Part shown: one piece after another, positions 1 to 7,405 of the stretch
Numbering within the stretch: position 1 is the stretch's first letter
Layout: each line of letters starts with the position of its first letter
NCBI GenBank assembly: GCA_018261895.1
Contig: JAGTRT010000033.1
Coordinates: 1 to 45,435, forward strand
DNA: 45,435 nucleotides
Source of the DNA: Pseudomonadota bacterium
Lineage (GTDB): Bacteria > Pseudomonadota > Gammaproteobacteria > Burkholderiales > Rhodocyclaceae
Direction of reading: 5' to 3'
Notes under the pieces: model-generated
Seen by the model: the letters and a program-made list of their open reading frames with translations, nothing else
Database searches by the model: none
What the model was told of the DNA's origin: nothing
Position numbers and translations under genes: made by a program

Positions 1-90
1 AGCCGCCTCCTGTTTAGCCGCCTCCTGTTTAGCCGCCTCCTGTTTAGCCGCCTCCTGTTTAGCCGCCTCCTGTTTAGCCGCCTCCTGTTT
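1..90. repeat. Tandem 15-bp repeat, six perfect copies, open at left edge
   Basis: The unit AGCCGCCTCCTGTTT is repeated six times without a mismatch and encodes KQEAA on the minus strand, in frame with the TolA-like gene. A seventh unit diverges after ten bases. Further right the same protein pattern continues with degenerate codons, so the perfect block looks like a recent expansion. The array may continue beyond position 1. Confidence 0.95.
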
Positions 91-1230
91 AGCCGCCTCA
101 CGGCGTACTGCTTCCTGCTTCGCCAATTCCTGTCGGGCAAGCTCTTGTTTCGTCGCTTCTTGCCTTGTAGTCTCCTGCCGCTCCAACTCACGGCGTGCCG
201 CTTCCTGCCGCGCGACCTCTTGCCGGAGGGCGTCCTGTCTGGCCGCTTCCGCCTTGGCCTGCGCTTGTTTTGCGGCCTCCAGCCTTGCCGCTTCCCGTTG
301 AGCCGCCTCCTGTTGAGCGGCCAGCTTTTTCGCGAGCTCCTGCTTCTCTGCCTCCTGCCGGGCGCCTTCCTTGCGCTCAGCCTCTTGCCTGGCGGTTTCC
401 TGGCGAGCTGCCTCCGCTTTGGCCAACGCCTGCTTTGCCGCTTCTTCCCGAGCCGCTTCCTGGCGAGCGGCTTCCAGATTCGCTGCCTCCCGCCGCGCTG
501 TCTCCTGACGCTCGGCCTCAAGTCGGGCGGCTTCCTCGGTTGCGCGCTCCCTTTCAAGTTGTTCTGCTCTAGCCTGCGCCTGCCGCGTCTCTTCGCGAGC
601 GATGGCAAGTTCGGGGACCGGCTCGGCAGGGGCCGATGGAACGACGAATTCGGGATCGGCCTGCTCCACTGCCATGACCGAGGGGAATGGCTTGGGTTTT
701 GGCTTCGGCGGTGGTGCCGGCGGCAGTGGTGGCGGAAGCTCGGGAGCCGCGCTGGCGACCTTCGTGGACGTCTTGCGGACAAGTTGTTTGGTCTTGGCAC
801 CAGGTTTCGTTTTGGTAGCTGCCTTTTTGGCCGGCGCACTGCGCGGTGGCACTGCCGGCCGAGGTGCCGCAAGCGCCGGCGGCACAGCACGGAAGGTCAC
901 GACCGCTGGACCGGTCGCGGCGACAGGCTCGATCATTTCAGGCGGCGGTGGTGGTGGGAGTGGCGGCACCTCGGCTGGCAGCGCAGCCGGTGCCGGCGGC
1001 AAGGTCAGCACTACGCGGAGGTCGGGAACCTCGGCTCGCCGAGCCTCCCAGGGAAAGGCAAAGCCTGGCAGCCCGAATTCACCACCACCAAAGCTCAGGC
1101 TGAGCAAAAAGCCATGAAACAGGAGCGAAAACAGCAGCGGAAGAAACAGCCGGCGCCCATCCTGCGATTTGCGACGAACCGGCTGCAGCGACCGGCTGGC
1201 GCGCTGCCTCAAGGGCTCGGGCGGCAGCAT
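1..1230 (-). CDS. TonB/TolA-like envelope protein, N-terminal part (runs off left edge)
   Basis: An open frame runs from an ATG at 1230 to position 1 without a stop, so 410 residues are visible and the C-terminus lies outside the window. A short basic N-terminus is followed by one hydrophobic segment (about residues 29-50, containing LFSLLFHGFLLSLSF), then a Pro-rich stretch with PPPPPP and KPKPKP tracts (about 75-190). From about residue 205 it is an almost uninterrupted helical run of R/K-Q-E-A-A/L-type units. Inner-membrane anchor, proline-rich spanner and long charged helix is the architecture of TolA and of some TonB-family energy transducers, with the functional domain expected at the unseen C-terminus. 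The ATG has a GGAG about 10 bases upstream; an in-frame TTG further upstream is possible. It could instead be a structural coiled-coil protein. The class is fairly sure, the exact family is not. Confidence 0.6.
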   Translation of the reverse strand, partial: MLPPEPLRQRASRSLQPVRRKSQDGRRLFLPLLFSLLFHGFLLSLSFGGGEFGLPGFAFPWEARRAEVPDLRVVLTLPPAPAALPAEVPPLPPPPPPEMIEPVAATGPAVVTFRAVPPALAAPRPAVPPRSAPAKKAATKTKPGAKTKQLVRKTSTKVASAAPELPPPLPPAPPPKPKPKPFPSVMAVEQADPEFVVPSAPAEPVPELAIAREETRQAQARAEQLERERATEEAARLEAERQETARREAANLEAARQEAAREEAAKQALAKAEAARQETARQEAERKEGARQEAEKQELAKKLAAQQEAAQREAARLEAAKQAQAKAEAARQDALRQEVARQEAARRELERQETTRQEATKQELARQELAKQEAVRREAAKQEAAKQEAAKQEAAKQEAAKQEAAKQEAA

Positions 1231-1317
1231 GGAAGGCCGCTCCACAGCACCACCGGGTTTCTCGGCAGTCAAGGGCAAGCCGCTTTCAATGACGCGACAC
1301 AAACTCGACTAAAGCAC

Positions 1318-1353
1318 GCCGACGACCCAATGAATCGGGTCTTCGGCGTTTTT
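1318..1353 (+). terminator. Rho-independent terminator-like hairpin
   Basis: An 11-bp stem with one mismatch (GCCGACGACCC against GGGTCTTCGGC, 8-nt loop) is followed by GTTTTT on the plus strand. Both neighbouring genes are on the minus strand, and on that strand the stem is followed only by GTGCTTT, so the orientation is odd. Confidence 0.5.
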
Positions 1354-1481
1354 CGGAGACGAGGCGTTATGCCGGCGTGAATATCCATGCGCAAATTATG
1401 CGGTCAGAAGCGATACCGGCAAAGGATGCGCGGCCTGCGAGCGCGACAGGCGTGGCAAAAATCCACTGACCGCCCGCGACA

Positions 1482-2771
1482 TCATGACGCCTTTTTCGCC
1501 CACTCGGGCTGGAAGGCCGCAATGCTCTGCATTTGCGCCTCGCTCACCCCGGCAGCCGCCGCGAATTCCGGCCAGCGGGAAACTGCCTCGCGAATCTGCT
1601 GCAGCCGATCCCGGGCGTGGCGGATGTCGTAGGCCTTGGCCAGATCGAGCAGATCGTCCGCACCGATGTTCCATTTCTTGCCGCCGACCTGCATCTGGTG
1701 CCAGCGCGTCCATTTGCCTTCGGCCGGGTTGTGCGCGAAACAGGTGTCGTAGGCCGGGGCAAGGCGCCAGCGGCCGGAACGGTCCATCAGGAAGCCGAAA
1801 TTCTTCGTGTGGTCGTCGCAATTCACGATGGCGACGTTGAAAGCACAGCGCGCCCAGGCCTGCGCCAACGCATCGGCGCCAAGGCGCAGGCCGAGCACCG
1901 TGCGCAGGTATTGCTCGTAGCCATGCACGTAAGGCAGGTTGAAATCGAGGTGCATCAGGCCGCACAGCGACTGCATGTGCAGCTTGTCGTTGCCGTCGCG
2001 GTCGAAACGACGGGTCATGAAATGCGCCCGGCCGCCCTCTTCGAGCAGGCGGCATTCGCTCATCTCGATGCCGGCCGCTGCCGCCATCAGGGCATGCGCG
2101 TATTCGATGCGCCCAAAACCGGCCGTGGTGCCGAGTTCGCCGTCGCTGCCCACATCGAACTTAAGCAGCCAGTGCTCGAAACCGGGCGGCAGGTCGAACT
2201 GCCCGGAAACCACCTGGTTGGTCTGCCGGTTCCAGCCGATCACCGCCTTGGCCCGCGCGCCACCGGCCGAACTGCCGATGTCGATGATGTCCTGCGCGAT
2301 CCGCGAAAACTCGCCTTTCAACGCGCGCCGGGCATCCTCGACGAGATGCGCCATGTCCAGCGGCAGACTGGCCGCATCGCCGCGCACTTCCTTTTCCGCC
2401 GGCTCGAATTCCAGCGCGCCCATGCTGCGCCGCCCGACGTACAACAGGCGTTGCAGGCTGGTGATCTCGCCGGGCAGGATGCCGCGCCGTGCCAGGTATT
2501 CGTCGATCAAGGCATTACCGAACTTGTCGGGCAAGGCGTCGGCCAGCAGCCCGGGCAGGCCGTGAAAGGTTTCCTGCGCCAGCGACGGAAAGCTGAAGCG
2601 GCGCTTCGAGCCCATTTTCATGAGGATGGGCGACAGTTCAAGCCGCCCTTTTTCGAATTCCGGTGCGTAACTGAATTCGTAAAATCCGGGCTTGCCGCGC
2701 AAGGGCGCCACGGCGCCGGCAAATTGCCCCCAGATATTGACCTGTACGGCGCGAATATCGTCCATCGCCAT
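1482..2771 (-). CDS. hipA: HipA-family Ser/Thr kinase toxin
   Basis: A 429-aa HipA-like kinase, close to the usual length of about 430-440. HipA toxins phosphorylate a cytoplasmic target (GltX in E. coli), halt translation and promote persistence; the antitoxin HipB sequesters the kinase and represses the operon. Visible motifs: the N-terminal HipA_N region (1-120), the Gly-rich nucleotide-loop region SSAGGARAKA (167-176), the catalytic NCDDHTKNFGF segment (317-327) and the metal-binding LAPAYD (337-342). All expected catalytic residues are present, so the kinase looks active. The ATG lies 3 nt after the hipB stop, with GGAAAG ahead of it inside the hipB end; a second in-frame ATG two codons later is an alternative. 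Translational coupling to hipB is likely. The target in this organism cannot be deduced. Confidence 0.92.
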   Translation of the reverse strand: MAMDDIRAVQVNIWGQFAGAVAPLRGKPGFYEFSYAPEFEKGRLELSPILMKMGSKRRFSFPSLAQETFHGLPGLLADALPDKFGNALIDEYLARRGILPGEITSLQRLLYVGRRSMGALEFEPAEKEVRGDAASLPLDMAHLVEDARRALKGEFSRIAQDIIDIGSSAGGARAKAVIGWNRQTNQVVSGQFDLPPGFEHWLLKFDVGSDGELGTTAGFGRIEYAHALMAAAAGIEMSECRLLEEGGRAHFMTRRFDRDGNDKLHMQSLCGLMHLDFNLPYVHGYEQYLRTVLGLRLGADALAQAWARCAFNVAIVNCDDHTKNFGFLMDRSGRWRLAPAYDTCFAHNPAEGKWTRWHQMQVGGKKWNIGADDLLDLAKAYDIRHARDRLQQIREAVSRWPEFAAAAGVSEAQMQSIAAFQPEWAKKAS

Positions 2772-2774
2772 GGC

Positions 2775-3107
2775 TTAGTCTTTCCGCGAGCGTGGCGCGC
2801 GTTGCCGGGCCTGCCCGGACTTTTTCTGCGCCGCGGCCAACACATCGAGCGGGCTCGGGCTGTCGGCATCCGGCACGATGCCGAGCAGGCCATCGAGCAG
2901 GTCGAGGGCACGCAGGATGGCGATCAGGTTGCGCAGCGTGATGGCGCCGGTTTTCTCGAAACGCTTGAGCGGCGTCAGCCCCACGCCGCTCTTCTGGGCC
3001 AGATCCGCCTGCGTCATCGCCGCGCCATTGGGCGAAACCCGCCATGCCTTGAGGCTGGCCGCCAACTGCGCGGCCAGTTCGTCATTGGTCATCCTGTAAT
3101 TATCCAT
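2775..3107 (-). CDS. hipB: HipB-like XRE-family antitoxin/repressor
   Basis: A 110-aa protein with a helix-turn-helix of the Cro/cI (XRE) type around residues 30-70 (MTQADLAQKSGVGLTPLKRF, then ITLRNLIAILRAL), followed by a basic, disordered tail (KKSGQARQRAPRSRK). It lies directly upstream of hipA in the order typical of hipBA operons. HipB proteins bind operator palindromes as dimers, repress the operon and cover the HipA dimer. The start codon follows a perfect 14-bp palindrome by one base, so binding there would occlude transcription and possibly the translation start. The ribosome binding site is not obvious because the palindrome occupies that position. Confidence 0.88.
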   Translation of the reverse strand: MDNYRMTNDELAAQLAASLKAWRVSPNGAAMTQADLAQKSGVGLTPLKRFEKTGAITLRNLIAILRALDLLDGLLGIVPDADSPSPLDVLAAAQKKSGQARQRAPRSRKD

Positions 3108-3108
3108 A

Positions 3109-3243
3109 GACTAAATTTAGTCCTTTAATTTGTAAATTGACGAATTACAGACCAATTATAGTCCATTAATAAACACTTTCAATCAACAGCCCAAATTTGG
3201 ACCTTTATCAAACATAGAATCATTTAATCGTCTAATAATGGCC
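3109..3243 (-). promoter_or_regulatory. Four phased operator-like palindromes upstream of hipBA
   Basis: The spacer holds GACTAAATTTAGTC (3109-3122, perfect palindrome), GACCAATTATAGTC (3150-3163), GCCCAAATTTGGAC (3189-3202) and a weaker GTCTAATAATGGCC (3230-3243). Their centres are 41, 39 and 41 bp apart, about four helical turns each. All share an outer GNC...GNC pattern and continue as C(C/T)(T/A)(T/A)T on the right. E. coli hipBA also has four operators of similar layout but different sequence (TATCC-N8-GGATA). HipB binding is inferred. The rest of the spacer to parC at 3394 is AT-rich with no gene; TATGATA at 3347-3353 is a possible -10 for parC. Confidence 0.7.
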
Positions 3244-3393
3244 TATTAAATAAACCGGATACGGATTCCCCTTTGACATCATCGCCTCCCCAACGCTCAA
3301 GTGCTTGCAGACCGACACGACAAATAGCCCGTGAGCACCACCACCCTATGATAAATTTGCCGCCGACTTGATTCAGGATTCAACGGCAAGACC

Positions 3394-5820
3394 ATGACCG
3401 ACCAGCTCAACCTTTTCGACGGCAGCGCCAAAACGGCAGACGCCGTAGCAGAAACCGAAGCACCTGCGCTGCAACCAGAACACCCTACGGCACCTACTGC
3501 CGAACCCGCTGCGGACCCATCCGGCGAGCTGCAAACGGCAGAAACGCCACCCGATTTGCCCCCGGACCTGCCCCCCGCAGCCAGCGGACCGGCCGACGAT
3601 ATCCCCGCCCCGGCCGAATACGCCGCCCGCCGCTACCTCGAATACGCCATGAGCGTCGTTACCGGCCGCGCCCTGCCCTCGGCCGCCGACGGCCAGAAGC
3701 CGGTGCAGCGCCGCATTCTCTACGCCATGCACCGCATGGGCCTGTACAAGAGCCCGCGCCACGTCAAATCGGCGCGTGTCGTCGGCGATGTCATCGGTAA
3801 ATACCACCCGCACGGCGACTCGTCGGTCTATGACGCCATGGTCCGCATGGCACAGGATTGGAGCCTGCGTTACCCCATCGTCGACGGCCAGGGCAATTTC
3901 GGCTCGCGTGACGGCGACAACGCCGCCGCCATGCGCTACACCGAAGCCCGCCTGACGCCGATTGCCGAACTGCTGCTCGCCGAAATCGACGAAGGCACGG
4001 TCGACTGGAAGCCCAATTACGACGGCGCCAACGACGAACCGGCCCTGCTCCCGGCTCGTTTGCCCTTCTGCCTGCTCAACGGCGCCTCCGGCATCGCCGT
4101 CGGCATGGCCACCGAAATCCCGGCCCACAACCTGCGAGAAGTGGCCAGGGCTGCCGTTGAAATCATCCGGAATCCCGAATTTGGCGAAGAACAACTGCTC
4201 CAGTTGATTCCCGGCCCCGACTACCCGGGCGGTGCCCAGATCATCTCGACGCCCGAGGAAATCGCCGCCACCTACCGCAGCGGCCGCGGCAGCCTGCGCG
4301 TGCGCGCTAAATGGAAGATCGAAAACCTGGCCCGCGGCCAATGGCGCCTCGTCATCACCGAACTGCCACCGGGCGTCTCTACCGCCACCGTGCTCTCCGA
4401 AATCGAAGCCTGTTCCAACCCGGTCGCCAAGGAAAAGGCCGGCAAGAAGGTCTTCACACCCGAGCAGCTCAACCTCAAGGCCGCCTTCCTGTCGTCGATT
4501 TCCGAAAGCGGCGTGCGTGACGAATCGGGCAAGGAACACGCCGTTCGCCTCGTCATCGAGCCCGCCTCGTCGCGGCAAGGTCAGGACGATCTGATTCGCA
4601 TGCTGCTGGCCCACACCAGCCTGGAAACCAACGCCTCGATCAACCTGACCGTCCTTGGCGTCGGCGGCGCCCCGCGCCAGGCCTCGCTCTACAGCATGAT
4701 CGAGGAATGGTGCCGTTTCCGCCTGGCAACCGTCGAAAGACGGACACGCCATCGCCTGACGGCCGCTGAAAAGCGCATCCACATTCTGGAAGGTCGGCAG
4801 GCCATCCTGCTCGACATCGACAAGGTCATCAAGGTCATCCGCGAGTCGGATGACCCCAAGGCCGACTTGATCAGTCATTTCAAGCTGTCCGACATCCAGG
4901 CCGAAGACATCCTCGAAATCCGCCTGCGCCAGTTGGCGCGACTGGAAGGCATCAAGATCGGCGAAGAACTGGCCAAGCTGCGCGAAGAAGCGGCTGGCCT
5001 CAACAAGCTGCTCGATTCCGACGAGGCGATGCGCGCCTGCGTCGCCGCCGAAATCGAGGCCGATGCCAAGAAATACGGCGACGACCGCCGCACCGTCATC
5101 GAAGCCGCCGAGCGCGTCACGATGTCGGACGCCAAGACCGTCTCCATCGTCGACGAACCGACCACGCTGATCGTCTCCAAACATGGCTGGCTGCGCTCGC
5201 GCCAGGGCCACAACATCGACCCGACCCAGCTCAGCTTCCGCTCCGGCGACAGCCTTCTGGCCTGCCTGCCATGCCGGACGGTCGATCACCTGATCCTGCT
5301 CGACACCAAGGGCCGCGCCTACTCGATTCCCGCCTCGGACATTCCCGGCGGCAAGGGTGACGGCGTTCCGGCCACCTCGCTGGCCGACTTCCAGGACGGC
5401 GGCAAGCCCTGCCTGGCTGCCGCCGTCAAGAACGAGTCGCTCTACCTGGTCGCCGGCGAAGGCGGCTACGGCTTCCGCGTCAAGGGCGAGGACTTCATCT
5501 CGCGCGGCAAGGCCGGCAAGGCCTTCCTGACCCTCGACGACGGCGAAACGCCGGCCATCTTCCAGCCAGCCCCCGCCACGGGCGACATTGCGGTATTTAC
5601 GCAGGACGGCCGCGCCCTGGTCTTCGCCATCGACGAAATTCGCCAGCTACCCAAGGGCCGCGGCCTCAAACTCATCGATGCCGCGCCCGGCAAGACCGCG
5701 ATAACGGGAATCGAAGCGGTCATCGAAGGCGTCGCCGGCAAGCTGAAAGGCGAAAGGCTGGAGGCCTGTCGTGGCAATCGTGGAGGCAAGGGGAAACCCG
5801 TCAAGGCCCCACGGAAATAG
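3394..5820 (+). CDS. parC: DNA topoisomerase IV subunit A
   Basis: An 808-aa ParC/GyrA-type protein. With ParE it decatenates replicated chromosomes and relaxes supercoils. The core begins near residue 75 ([19 protein letters not shown]), the catalytic tyrosine is Y182 in AMRYTEARL, and the quinolone-determining loop [13 protein letters not shown] has S143 and D147 at the positions of E. coli S80 and E84, so it is wild-type-like at the Ser. A coiled-coil gate region (about 440-540) precedes a C-terminal beta-pinwheel (about 560-790) with repeated GDxIxx-type blades and no GyrA box seen, which supports ParC over GyrA. The first 70 residues are a low-complexity Ala/Pro/Glu extension beginning [10 protein letters not shown], whose QLNLF resembles a sliding-clamp-binding motif. 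The ATG has AGGATT upstream. parE is not in the window. Confidence 0.95.
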   Translation: MTDQLNLFDGSAKTADAVAETEAPALQPEHPTAPTAEPAADPSGELQTAETPPDLPPDLPPAASGPADDIPAPAEYAARRYLEYAMSVVTGRALPSAADGQKPVQRRILYAMHRMGLYKSPRHVKSARVVGDVIGKYHPHGDSSVYDAMVRMAQDWSLRYPIVDGQGNFGSRDGDNAAAMRYTEARLTPIAELLLAEIDEGTVDWKPNYDGANDEPALLPARLPFCLLNGASGIAVGMATEIPAHNLREVARAAVEIIRNPEFGEEQLLQLIPGPDYPGGAQIISTPEEIAATYRSGRGSLRVRAKWKIENLARGQWRLVITELPPGVSTATVLSEIEACSNPVAKEKAGKKVFTPEQLNLKAAFLSSISESGVRDESGKEHAVRLVIEPASSRQGQDDLIRMLLAHTSLETNASINLTVLGVGGAPRQASLYSMIEEWCRFRLATVERRTRHRLTAAEKRIHILEGRQAILLDIDKVIKVIRESDDPKADLISHFKLSDIQAEDILEIRLRQLARLEGIKIGEELAKLREEAAGLNKLLDSDEAMRACVAAEIEADAKKYGDDRRTVIEAAERVTMSDAKTVSIVDEPTTLIVSKHGWLRSRQGHNIDPTQLSFRSGDSLLACLPCRTVDHLILLDTKGRAYSIPASDIPGGKGDGVPATSLADFQDGGKPCLAAAVKNESLYLVAGEGGYGFRVKGEDFISRGKAGKAFLTLDDGETPAIFQPAPATGDIAVFTQDGRALVFAIDEIRQLPKGRGLKLIDAAPGKTAITGIEAVIEGVAGKLKGERLEACRGNRGGKGKPVKAPRK

Positions 5821-5945
5821 GCAATCAGATCGACCGCGTTGGCGAGACAAGGACAAACCCGGATAATATGCTCCGGTCGTAGTTTTCTCCGCCGGCGCGG
5901 CTTGTTCAAGTTCGCCCAGCCCCAAGCCAATCATCTGGAGCATGC

Positions 5946-6275
5946 ATGTCTCGCACCCTGATTCTCGTCGCTGAGATTCTTCTCGTCGCCGCCTTGTGTT
6001 TTGGCATCGGGACGTATCTGGCCAACAAGATGGCCAATAAAAAACGGGCACGGCGCCGACTGAACGAACACTCGCTGCCCTTGTCTGCTTTTTCGACATT
6101 CGATCATCCGGCGGCCAACAATCCGGCCGACGACATGCCCCCGCTTGAAGAAGCCGAGGTGTTCATGATCTACGGGAAAAAAGCCAAAGCGATCGAGTTG
6201 CTCAGGAAAGCAATGGCCGACAAACGGGTCAGCCGCGACGAATACGATGCCTTCAAGGCCCGGCACGGAATCTAA
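5946..6275 (+). CDS. Small single-pass membrane protein with FimV-like helix motif
   Basis: A 109-aa protein. An N-terminal transmembrane helix (about residues 4-27, LILVAEILLVAALCFGIGTYL) is followed by a basic cluster (NKKRARRR, cytoplasmic by the positive-inside rule), a linker, and a C-terminal helical hairpin EEAEVFMIYGKKAKAIELLRKAM (about 70-92, given here in description only). That segment resembles the TPR-like motif seen in the cytoplasmic end of FimV-type proteins. GGAG lies 5 nt before the chosen ATG; an out-of-frame ATG four bases upstream is ignored. A bidirectional terminator follows about 80 bp downstream. Function unknown; a small scaffold or interaction protein would fit. Confidence 0.75.
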   Translation: MSRTLILVAEILLVAALCFGIGTYLANKMANKKRARRRLNEHSLPLSAFSTFDHPAANNPADDMPPLEEAEVFMIYGKKAKAIELLRKAMADKRVSRDEYDAFKARHGI

Positions 6276-6351
6276 TAAATTACTTTAACGTCTTAATATA
6301 ACTACATGATTTATATTAAACTTTATATGTAATTCAAGAACCAGAAATAAC

Positions 6352-6400
6352 AAAAAACCGGGGTGGGCCAGTTCGCAACTGACCCACCCCGGTTTTGTTT
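6352..6400. terminator. Strong bidirectional terminator
   Basis: A 16-bp stem (6358-6373 with 6377-6392, one mismatch, CGC loop) is flanked by AAAAAA on the left and TTTTGTTT on the right. It serves the plus-strand membrane protein and the convergent minus-strand 59-aa protein, whose stop is 13 nt away. Confidence 0.9.
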
Positions 6401-6412
6401 CAGCAACCCGGA

Positions 6413-6592
6413 TCAGGCTGCCGGATCGTTCGAGTGCATGACCTCAACCTCTTCATGCTCCCATTCCTTGATCGTATCGGAAACCAGACGCGCCTTTTCG
6501 TGGGCATCCGGCTGATGGTGATGCGCCTCCTCGTAGACCTCAAGGGCCTCGTGGATGGCTTCGGCCTTCGTATGGGCGTGGGTATGCGGCAT
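6413..6592 (-). CDS. His/Glu-rich small protein (59 aa), unknown function
   Basis: A short frame from ATG at 6592 to TGA at 6415-6413 encodes 59 residues beginning MPHTHAHTKAEAIHEALEVY and ending EWEHEEVEVMHSNDPAA. It has a strong Shine-Dalgarno (AGGAAGGAG, about 7 nt before the ATG) and a terminator at each end, so it looks like a complete monocistronic unit. The protein is acidic, predicted helical, and has seven histidines in its first 31 residues (HTHAH, EAHHHQPDAH), suggesting metal binding or a soluble helical hairpin. No family is recognised. It lies between the phasin gene and the membrane protein, but nothing ties it to either. Confidence 0.75.
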   Translation of the reverse strand: MPHTHAHTKAEAIHEALEVYEEAHHHQPDAHEKARLVSDTIKEWEHEEVEVMHSNDPAA

Positions 6593-6619
6593 GGTGATGC
6601 TCCTTCCTGTATCGCAAAG

Positions 6620-6648
6620 AAAAAGCCCTTGGTGGCCAAGGGCTTTTT
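6620..6648 (-). terminator. Bidirectional terminator after the phasin gene
   Basis: The stem GCCCTTGG/CCAAGGGC (6625-6632 with 6636-6643, TGG loop) is flanked by A5 on the left and T5 on the right. It ends phasin transcription on the minus strand and separates it from the 59-aa gene that starts 28 nt further on. Confidence 0.88.
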
Positions 6649-6699
6649 CGTCAATCGACGGAGCCGGGCTCCGGTCGATGATGGCCAGACTCGGAAAGC

Positions 6700-7254
6700 T
6701 TAGGCAGCCTTCTTGGAAGCCTTCGGAACGGCAACAACGTTGGCAGCCTTCATCGTGGCGCTGGTAGCGGCAGCAACACTGGCTTCGGCAACTTCAGCAG
6801 CCTGCTTGGCAGCCTTGTTCAGGCCTTCGTAGGCTTCGTTGGCGGTCTTGATGGCGGTCTTGACAGCAGCAACGGCCACTTCGGAACCAGCCGGAGCGGA
6901 GGCCAGGGCCTTTTCGACCAGACCGGAAACCTTGGCGGTGTTTTCAGCAACCTTGGTTTCGACTTCCTTGGCCAGCTTGTCCTTGGTTTCGGAGGCGATG
7001 GCGATCACGTTGCGGGAGTACTCGATGCCCTTCTCGATGGACGGGGAAGCCAGTTCCTTTTGCAGGCTGACGAAAGCCTGAACATCCTTGGCGCCCAGCA
7101 GAGCGTTGATGTTGGACATGGTGCCTTCGAAAACGGAACGGGCAGCGGCCAGGTTCAACAGGGCCAGACGCTCGATGCCGTCAAAGGTGGTGTTGGCGAA
7201 AAAGAGGGCGGTGTTGATGCCGGACTTGGCGAAATCTTCGGGTTTGGTGAACAT
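6700..7254 (-). CDS. phaP: Phasin, PHA granule-associated protein
   Basis: A 184-aa phasin-family protein. Phasins coat polyhydroxyalkanoate granules, limit coalescence and affect granule number. It opens with MFTKPEDFAKSGINTALFF, continues with the amphipathic Phasin_2 helices (about 15-110, including NALLGAKDVQAFVSLQKEL), and ends in an Ala/Lys-rich tail similar to PhaF/PhaP tails (KAAKQAAEVAEASVAAA). Length and composition are typical. It is monocistronic, with a near-consensus sigma-70 promoter, two copies of a TGCACCGCA motif around it, and a terminator downstream. AGGAG lies about 7 nt before the ATG. No PHA synthase is in the window, so its role is inferred from the family alone. Confidence 0.92.
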   Translation of the reverse strand: MFTKPEDFAKSGINTALFFANTTFDGIERLALLNLAAARSVFEGTMSNINALLGAKDVQAFVSLQKELASPSIEKGIEYSRNVIAIASETKDKLAKEVETKVAENTAKVSGLVEKALASAPAGSEVAVAAVKTAIKTANEAYEGLNKAAKQAAEVAEASVAAATSATMKAANVVAVPKASKKAA

Positions 7255-7298
7255 GGTGAATCTCCTGAGGTTGGGGTAACGAGTTGCCTTGGCTCATA

Positions 7299-7370
7299 TG
7301 TTGCACCGCAGCATGACTTCATTCTAACCACAGAAAAACGCTTGTCAACACCTTTTTGTGCACCGCACCA
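7299..7370. promoter_or_regulatory. Paired TGCACCGCA motifs bracketing the phasin promoter
   Basis: A 15-base sequence TGTTGCACCGCAGCA (7299-7313) recurs as TTGTGCACCGCACCA (7356-7370), 12 of 15 identical, centres 57 bp apart. One copy lies just downstream of the -10 and the other just upstream of the -35. PHA-responsive PhaR repressors bind TGC/GCA-rich sites near phasin promoters in related bacteria, so PhaR operators are the likely reading. Confidence 0.5.
7321..7348 (-). promoter_or_regulatory. Sigma-70 promoter of the phasin gene
   Basis: On the minus strand a perfect TTGACA (7348-7343) is separated by 16 bp from TAGAAT (7326-7321). The transcript would start near 7314, about 60 nt ahead of the phasin ATG. 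Confidence 0.85.
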
Positions 7371-7405
7371 TATTCATGGAAAATCTGTTGCCTGCGCCCC
7401 ACTGA

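Noticed and set aside
1..100. CRISPR-like array
   Set aside because: The 15-bp units are directly adjacent with no spacers and are in frame with a coiled-coil gene, so this is a coding tandem repeat.
145..1380. Long plus-strand reading frames of 411 and 171 aa
   Set aside because: They are the reverse side of the minus-strand TolA-like gene; their Leu/Arg- and Gly-rich composition is typical of shadows of a repetitive GC-rich gene.
1533..3128. Plus-strand frame of 531 aa across hipBA
   Set aside because: Antisense to hipA and hipB, which have clear families; no domain seen in the plus frame.
3373..5289. Minus-strand frame of 638 aa across parC
   Set aside because: Asp/Gly/Val-rich antisense shadow of parC.
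5840..5865. Sigma-70 promoter for the small membrane protein (TTGGCG, then TAATAT)
   Set aside because: The spacer is about 19 bp and both boxes are weak; not listed.
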